Assembly (NCBI RefSeq): GCF_007860185.1
Contig: NZ_SJPY01000014.1
Span: forward strand, 1 to 47,747
Direction of reading: 5' to 3'
Source of the DNA: Novipirellula aureliae
GTDB taxonomy: Bacteria; Planctomycetota; Planctomycetia; Pirellulales; Pirellulaceae
DNA: 47,747 bases
Position numbers and translations under genes: made by a program. Of the stretch, positions 43,364 through 47,747 are shown piece by piece. Numbering within the stretch: the first letter of the stretch is position 1; each line of letters starts with the position of its first letter. The notes below the pieces were generated by a model, which saw only the letters and a list, made by a program, of their open reading frames with translations, made no database searches and had not been told where the DNA came from.

Positions 43364-45247
43364 ATGGAAGTTAGTCCGGAAAAGCAAAACATCAACACGC
43401 TTTTTTCCACAACCAGTTATCACATTGACTTTTACCAACGTGAGTACAAATGGAAAGGAGATGAGGTTGCACGTTTGATCGAAGACATTTTTTATCATTT
43501 TGGGCAATCGTATGAAAAGCATCCCGACCTCGATCCGAACCAAGGGAACGTTGTCGATAAGTTCTCTTGGTACTACCTGAACACTTACATCACCAACAAG
43601 ACGAATAACAGGATCTTCGTGGTCGATGGCCAGCAACGACTCACGACCCTAACGCTGATGCTGATCGCGTTGTATCGTTTGTGCGAAAATGAAACCATAG
43701 ACTCTCCTGACCTTCGCGAGTGGCTAAAGTCGAAGATTGCTGGCGTTGGCATTGGCGGAAAAAAAGAATTCTGGATGGCCAATAGCAAACGCGAACCGCT
43801 GATGCAGGCGCTCTTTGACGGAAAAAGTCCCAAAGAGAATCTGATCGAAGATGGAGTTACCGCCAGACACATCATCGAAAACTACGCACTCATTGATAAG
43901 GAGCTTACTGTTCGTCTCCCAACCAAGCACATATTCGAAACCTTCGTCTACTACTTTCTTTGCAATGTAGTGATCATCAACCTTGAGGTTGCTCAGACGG
44001 ACGTTCCTATGATCTTTGAGGTAATCAACGATCGAGGCGTTCGTCTCCAATCCTACGAGATCTTGAAGGGAAAGCTACTAGGACAAATCGACAAGGATGA
44101 GGTCGATCACTACGCCGACATCTGGGATAGTTCACTGTGCAACCTAGAATCTAACGCAGAAGATGAGGTCGATACGTTCTTTCGCACATTTCTTCGTGCC
44201 AAGTTTGCTGACACGCGAAAAAAGGGGCAAGTTTTTGACGGCCCGTATCACCGCGTCATTTTTGAAGAGCCGTGCGATGATGAACTGCATCTAAACCACG
44301 ACGCACAAGCGGTGAAACACTTTTTGAAGGGGCCTCTTAGCTATTACTCATCTCTTTTCCATAAGTTGCGGAAACTGGGTGTGGATCCAGATTCCGAGAT
44401 TCCCGAGTGTTATTTCATCTCGCAGTTGAACCGCATGGATGGTCATCTCATGCTCTGTCTCGCGGCCTGCGCTGTCGACGACCCGGACGAAGACGGGAAA
44501 ATCCTTGCAATCTCTCGCGCGTTTGATCGGGCATACGTGATGCTTCAGCTCAATCGGGCTTACGACAGCAACCAGCTCCAGGAGCTACTCTATACGCTCA
44601 ACCCAATGTTGAAGAACTGCCCCGTCGAAGAAATCGAGCAAAGAATCAATTCCCAAGTGCTTAAAGACATCCAGGAACGACGTGGCACGGACACCAAGAG
44701 TCTTCTGTCATACCAGCAGTTTCGCCAAGTCGGCTACGGCGATTTCAATACTCGTTTCATGAGGTATTTTCTAACTCGAATCGAGTTATGGATCGCCGAC
44801 AATCTAAACTGTCAGTTGCACGACACACTGTACAACTATGTCTGCGGAACAGGTAAAAGTAACGCATATCACGTCGAACACATTCTTTCCCGTAACGATG
44901 AGAGCCGAAGTCAGTTCATAGTAGACGGCGAGTTCGATGAGGCGATGTTCGAGAACGAACGAAACCGATTCGGAGGCTTGCTGCTTCTGAAGGGGCAGGA
45001 CAATATTTCTTCTGGTAACGAATTGTATATCGATAAATTGCGAACCTACACCGGCAGTGCTCCCTATCTTGCACAAACGCTTGTTGCGGATTTTTACAAG
45101 TCGAATTCGGCAATGGTGCAACTGAAACAGAACACTGCACTTGAATTCCTTGCAGCATCTATGTTTACACGAGAAGTGCTCGAGAATCGATCTACACTCC
45201 TATACAAGATTGCGACAATAACATGGCAGATCGACGACCAAAGTTGA
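43364..45247 (+). CDS. GmrSD-type (DUF262/DUF1524) modification-dependent endonuclease
   Basis: 627 residues from ATG 43364; a TTG at 43253 extends the frame but adds Cys-rich, unlikely sequence. The DUF262 part has YQREYKWKGDEVARLIEDIF and the DGQQR motif (Asp88-Arg92) in RIFVVDGQQRLTTLTL, a ParB/Srx-like nucleotide-binding site. The C-terminal DUF1524 part carries HVEHIL (His503, His506) with RNRFGGLLLLKGQDN, a His-Me/HNH nuclease. This single-chain layout matches type IV GmrSD enzymes, which cut glucosylated or otherwise modified phage DNA using NTP. Key motifs are intact, so activity is likely. It has its own leader of about 200 bases. Confidence 0.9.
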   Translation: MEVSPEKQNINTLFSTTSYHIDFYQREYKWKGDEVARLIEDIFYHFGQSYEKHPDLDPNQGNVVDKFSWYYLNTYITNKTNNRIFVVDGQQRLTTLTLMLIALYRLCENETIDSPDLREWLKSKIAGVGIGGKKEFWMANSKREPLMQALFDGKSPKENLIEDGVTARHIIENYALIDKELTVRLPTKHIFETFVYYFLCNVVIINLEVAQTDVPMIFEVINDRGVRLQSYEILKGKLLGQIDKDEVDHYADIWDSSLCNLESNAEDEVDTFFRTFLRAKFADTRKKGQVFDGPYHRVIFEEPCDDELHLNHDAQAVKHFLKGPLSYYSSLFHKLRKLGVDPDSEIPECYFISQLNRMDGHLMLCLAACAVDDPDEDGKILAISRAFDRAYVMLQLNRAYDSNQLQELLYTLNPMLKNCPVEEIEQRINSQVLKDIQERRGTDTKSLLSYQQFRQVGYGDFNTRFMRYFLTRIELWIADNLNCQLHDTLYNYVCGTGKSNAYHVEHILSRNDESRSQFIVDGEFDEAMFENERNRFGGLLLLKGQDNISSGNELYIDKLRTYTGSAPYLAQTLVADFYKSNSAMVQLKQNTALEFLAASMFTREVLENRSTLLYKIATITWQIDDQS

Positions 45248-45324
45248 ACCGATTCCACCAGCATCCATGAAGACTAATCCATCGGCAACTTAGAGCTGTC
45301 GTCCGGTTGATTCAAAGGCATCTT

Positions 45325-45684
45325 ATGAATTCAGTACTCGAAGATCTTGCCCCATGCACTGAAAAGCGCTCGGCGCATCGCCCTGGACCATTTGGACCTG
45401 CCAAAGTGCTTCTGCCGACCGACCAGCAGCCAATATTGCTTCCCTCGCGAACGCTTGCCGGCGACGGAATCGAACGAATGCTCGACAATCGGTTCTCGCA
45501 AATTCCTGTCACCGACGACAACCAACGAATCATCGGTGTCTTTACCTGGAAGTCATTCAGCACACGCGTCGCTGATCTCGCATCAACGAAAATTAAGCCG
45601 ACGGAGTTGCCTATACGCGACCTTTACCAACGAGAACAGTTAGGAAATGGCCAGTCGCCCTTGGCAATGGAGACCATCAAATGA
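45325..45684 (+). CDS. Single CBS-domain protein
   Basis: 119 residues from ATG 45325, with AAAGG about 6 bases upstream (a TTG at 45307 is possible). Residues about 45-105 read as CBS-repeat sequence: GIERMLDNRFSQIPVTDDNQ followed by RIIGVFTWKSFSTRVADLAS. Only one full CBS motif is visible, so it should pair with another copy to make an adenosine-nucleotide-binding dimer. Its stop overlaps the start of the PLD-like gene (ATGA), so both proteins are made together, and the CBS protein may be a nucleotide-sensing regulator of it. It would be a modest novelty among defence pairs. Confidence 0.7.
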   Translation: MNSVLEDLAPCTEKRSAHRPGPFGPAKVLLPTDQQPILLPSRTLAGDGIERMLDNRFSQIPVTDDNQRIIGVFTWKSFSTRVADLASTKIKPTELPIRDLYQREQLGNGQSPLAMETIK

Positions 45685-46898
45685 CTTTTCTAAGCGATTC
45701 GCTTGTCGATGGCGAGTACTGTCGACGTTTGAAAACTGATTTGCAGAACGCAGTGATTTGCCGATTTCTGGTTGCATACGTCTCCGACGCAGGTCTGAAT
45801 TCGATTGGTCGAAACGATCTCATGAAGGCATTGGACAACCAATTGTCTTTTGGTATTAGTTCGATGAGTTGCTCTTGCGGGTACAGTCCACTGTTGAAGT
45901 TGCAATCTGAGTTGGGTGACGAAAACATTCGACTTAAGTACTTCATGGACCCTTCAGTTTGTGGTACCGATGAACCTTCGGGTTTGGTTTTGATGCATTC
46001 CAAGCTTGTTTACCTGAAAACAACGATCGATGGCGAGCCAAGATCCGTTGTTTATCTTGGTTCACATAATTGGACGCGCAGAGCTTTGGGATCCGGTGGG
46101 CCAAGAAATGCAGAAGCGTCGTATCGATTCGAGATGGCGTTCGATGCGGATCATCTGGAGGGACGCGGGCAAGATGTTGCAAGTCAGGCAAACCGGCATT
46201 TGCGCGCGGCCGACGATAACGAATGTTGTCTCCCGGCAACGGCGTCCAACGAAAGAACATTCAAAGAGTGGGACCAAGCGGTTTGCAAGAACCGCCCGTC
46301 ATCATCGCTGGACGAAGTGCTGTTGATTCTTGCAGTTCGGCCGCCGAGTTCAGGACGGTTGCGATCGCTCGATGAGTTGCAGGGCCAAGGGCTCTATATG
46401 CAATGTTTGGAGGAAGTGGAAGGTACACAAGTTTGGGATGCACCCGATCAAACGATTGTGATGGTTTGGGATTCAGCCGAGGCGCTTTCCCAGGGCCGTC
46501 AGCCAACTTTGCTGCTATGTAGCAAGAACACTCGCAACGCCGGCCCAAATTCAGACCGACATGGAACCAATCAGTCGGCGAATCCCATCGCGGGATTCGC
46601 TGGGGTGTTATTCGACCAACAGCAGGGAACTCGACATCTAAATTCAGTCAATTCGACTCGCTCAGTCTCAACGCTATGGTCAGGTTCCGAGGCAGAAGTC
46701 TTTGATTTGCAGTTCCCGACAACGAGCAACAATTGCAAGGACTTCGATGGAAACTTGAACCCGAAGTACCAGTTTCTACTTGAGGTCGAGACAGTAGTGC
46801 ATTCTGCAGAAGAGGCAACTCCCGATGCAGCATTCGTTTGGGAGTGTCACTGGGCGCTTGAAAAGGGACCACCTATGGGCGCCTGTGGTCCCTTTTGA
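45681..46898 (+). CDS. Phospholipase D-like protein, 3' end replaced by IS21
   Basis: 405 codons. MHSKLVYLKTTID and VYLGSHNWTRRALGS are the HxK and following GSxN parts of a PLD (HKD) domain (about residues 110-150); the Asp of HKD is not at its usual place, so activity is unsure. The rest is not recognised. From codon 389 (TGT at 46845) the frame runs into IS21-family terminal sequence, so the last 17 residues (CHWALEKGPPMGACGPF) are IS-derived and the natural C-terminus has been lost or displaced. It is coupled to the CBS protein. PLD proteins occur in DISARM (DrmC) and other defence systems, but the order here does not prove a link to the DrmD/DrmMI genes. Confidence 0.65.
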   Translation: MTFLSDSLVDGEYCRRLKTDLQNAVICRFLVAYVSDAGLNSIGRNDLMKALDNQLSFGISSMSCSCGYSPLLKLQSELGDENIRLKYFMDPSVCGTDEPSGLVLMHSKLVYLKTTIDGEPRSVVYLGSHNWTRRALGSGGPRNAEASYRFEMAFDADHLEGRGQDVASQANRHLRAADDNECCLPATASNERTFKEWDQAVCKNRPSSSLDEVLLILAVRPPSSGRLRSLDELQGQGLYMQCLEEVEGTQVWDAPDQTIVMVWDSAEALSQGRQPTLLLCSKNTRNAGPNSDRHGTNQSANPIAGFAGVLFDQQQGTRHLNSVNSTRSVSTLWSGSEAEVFDLQFPTTSNNCKDFDGNLNPKYQFLLEVETVVHSAEEATPDAAFVWECHWALEKGPPMGACGPF

Positions 46899-46932
46899 AA
46901 TTGGTGGTTTGGATTTGGTTAGTTTACCTGAT

Positions 46933-47715
46933 CTATTCTTTTTCTTCGGCTGCGGAGCCGGGGGGCGCTTTGGTCCCTTTTGATTTTTTTTCACTGTTTT
47001 TCAGACGATAGCTCCGCCCTGTAATCTTCATGATCTCGGCCGATTGCAAGAAGCGATCTAAGATCGCACTGGCACTCGGAACATCGCCAATCAACTTGCC
47101 CCAGTCCTCTAGTGGACGATTCGTTGTCATGATCGTGCTGCGAACTTCATGACGACGCATGATGATTTCAAATAGATATTCACCGCTGCGTTTGGGCAGC
47201 TGCTTCATCCCCATGTCATCGATGATCAACAGATCCGGCTTCAAGTAACGAGCCAGTACCTTTTCTTCACCACCCATCGCCTCGTCATGCAAGAAGTCTC
47301 GAACAACGTCGAAGATGCTGCGATAGTAAACGATTGCACCTGAGCGAATGACGGCATGACCAACGGCCTGCGCAAGGTGGCTCTTTCCGGTCCCCGGTGG
47401 GCCACACAACAGAACGTCTTTCGCACTTCGCAAGAAGTGTCCACTGGCCAACTCAAACACCTTTGCACGATCGATACTGCGATTAAACGAAAAGTCAAAA
47501 TCCTCGAGTCGACGCACATCCCGAAAGCTTGCACGTCGCACCCCGCGATCGATCTTTCGGTCATTGCGAACCAACGTCTCATCGGCCAACACCAACTCCA
47601 AGAACTCCTGGTGTGTTAGTCCGCTTGCTCTCGCTTCTTGTAACCGAACTTCAAGCGTTTCGGCCATGCCGCCGAGACGAAGTTCTCTTAACATTCGTGA
47701 TAATGATTCATTCAT
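46933..47715 (-). CDS. istB: IS21-family helper ATPase IstB
   Basis: 260 residues from ATG 47715, with AAGGAGG upstream. Walker A is CGPPGTGKSHLAQAVGHAV, Walker B is LLIIDDMGMKQL, sensor 1 is STIMTTNRPLEDWG, and the N-terminal helix-rich MNESLSRMLRELRLGGMAET matches IstB. It is an AAA+ DnaA-like ATPase that loads the IstA transposase on target DNA. The start overlaps the istA stop (TAATG). The C-terminus (KKSKGTKAPPGSAAEEKE) is encoded partly within IS terminal repeats. Confidence 0.95.
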   Translation of the reverse strand: MNESLSRMLRELRLGGMAETLEVRLQEARASGLTHQEFLELVLADETLVRNDRKIDRGVRRASFRDVRRLEDFDFSFNRSIDRAKVFELASGHFLRSAKDVLLCGPPGTGKSHLAQAVGHAVIRSGAIVYYRSIFDVVRDFLHDEAMGGEEKVLARYLKPDLLIIDDMGMKQLPKRSGEYLFEIIMRRHEVRSTIMTTNRPLEDWGKLIGDVPSASAILDRFLQSAEIMKITGRSYRLKNSEKKSKGTKAPPGSAAEEKE

Positions 47716-47747
47716 TAGTCCATTTCCTCCTTGAAAGGTTCAATTGA
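47714..47747 (-). CDS. istA: IstA transposase, last codons only
   Basis: The frame ending TAA at 47714-47716 reads SIEPFKEEMD and overlaps the istB ATG as TAATG, the usual istA-istB junction. The body of the gene lies beyond the window. Inferred from the IS21 layout. Confidence 0.5.

Larger units (their letters stand above)
46845..47747 (-). mobile_element. IS21-family insertion sequence, right part
   Basis: Includes istB and the last codons of istA. The presumed end starts TGTCACTGGGCGCTTG (46845) and carries repeated blocks: GGGCGC plus AAAAGGGACCAC (46853-46872), GGGCGCCTGTGGTCCCTTTTG (46879 on) and GGGCGCTTTGGTCCCTTTTG (about 46962 on), in keeping with the multiple terminal repeats of IS21 elements. 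AAAAGGGACCAC/GTGGTCCCTTTT (46861-46896) forms a perfect hairpin that may also end transcription. The left end lies outside the window. Confidence 0.8.

Noticed and set aside
15508-46898. Dpd (7-deazaguanine DNA modification) system, because of SNF2, DUF1998 and PLD proteins
   Set aside because: No DpdA-like transglycosylase or other Dpd genes are seen, and an adenine methylase is next to the SNF2 gene.

Overview
The window looks like accessory DNA from a planctomycete, most likely in the Pirellulaceae/Rhodopirellula group. This is inferred from three things: a DUF1580-type small protein, a set of small proteins of planctomycete character around a ubiquitin-like/JAB module, and moderate GC content with many starts that lack a strong Shine-Dalgarno sequence. 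No rRNA, convincing tRNA or CRISPR array is visible.

Layout. (1) Positions 1-5689, minus strand: an operon reading DUF1257 (Ycf35-like), DUF2997, a Ycf46-like AAA ATPase, a coiled-coil protein, two small proteins with an intrinsic terminator between them, a ThiS/MoaD-like beta-grasp protein, an E2-like protein fused to a Cys-rich RING-like tail, and a JAMM/JAB peptidase that runs to the window edge. It is read as part of a bacterial ubiquitin-like conjugation pathway; its E1 would lie outside the window. (2) 5946-14107, plus strand: a replication module of a mobile element, with DUF1580 protein, AEP-type primase, P-loop helicase, iteron-like repeats, family A DNA polymerase, winged-helix protein and RecT-like annealing protein, plus small unknowns. 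(3) 14094-14906: decayed genes, including the C-terminal third of an ADP-ribosylglycohydrolase with an amber codon. (4) 15508-27242: a DISARM class 1-like start (DrmD-type SNF2 helicase and DrmMI-type adenine methylase) followed by an unusual protein joining a dead-methylase-like domain, a TRD-like domain, a HEPN-like RX4H motif and a zinc site. This block is peppered with G/T- and A/C-rich heptamer repeats. Three hairpin copies sit in frame inside the methylase gene, and a four-helix-bundle (S23/Avd-like) gene sits between two repeat clusters.

(5) 27341-31275: a DRT3-like locus. A 227-residue unknown protein overlaps two reverse transcriptases, followed by a structured untranslated stretch containing ACACACAC and a strong terminator. 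This is a good candidate for the DRT3 non-coding RNA. (6) 31309-33128, minus strand: GNAT protein, small protein and ImmA/IrrE protease. (7) 33403-41351: a very large DUF1998 helicase with a Vsr-like nuclease tail, overlapped by a RelE-like/UvrD helicase. (8) 41607-45247: an EVE-like/DUF3883 nuclease, a small gene split by an amber codon, and a GmrSD (DUF262/DUF1524) type IV restriction protein. (9) 45325-46898: a CBS-domain protein and a PLD-like protein whose 3' end is replaced by an IS21-family insertion (46845 to the window end).

Taken together, the right two thirds form a dense defence island next to a plasmid- or phage-like replication module. The best candidates for new biology are the DRT3 locus with its putative ACACACAC RNA and extra upstream protein, the methylase-like/HEPN-like third gene of the DISARM-like operon, and the in-frame hairpin repeats. 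All functional calls come from reading motifs; no database search was possible.
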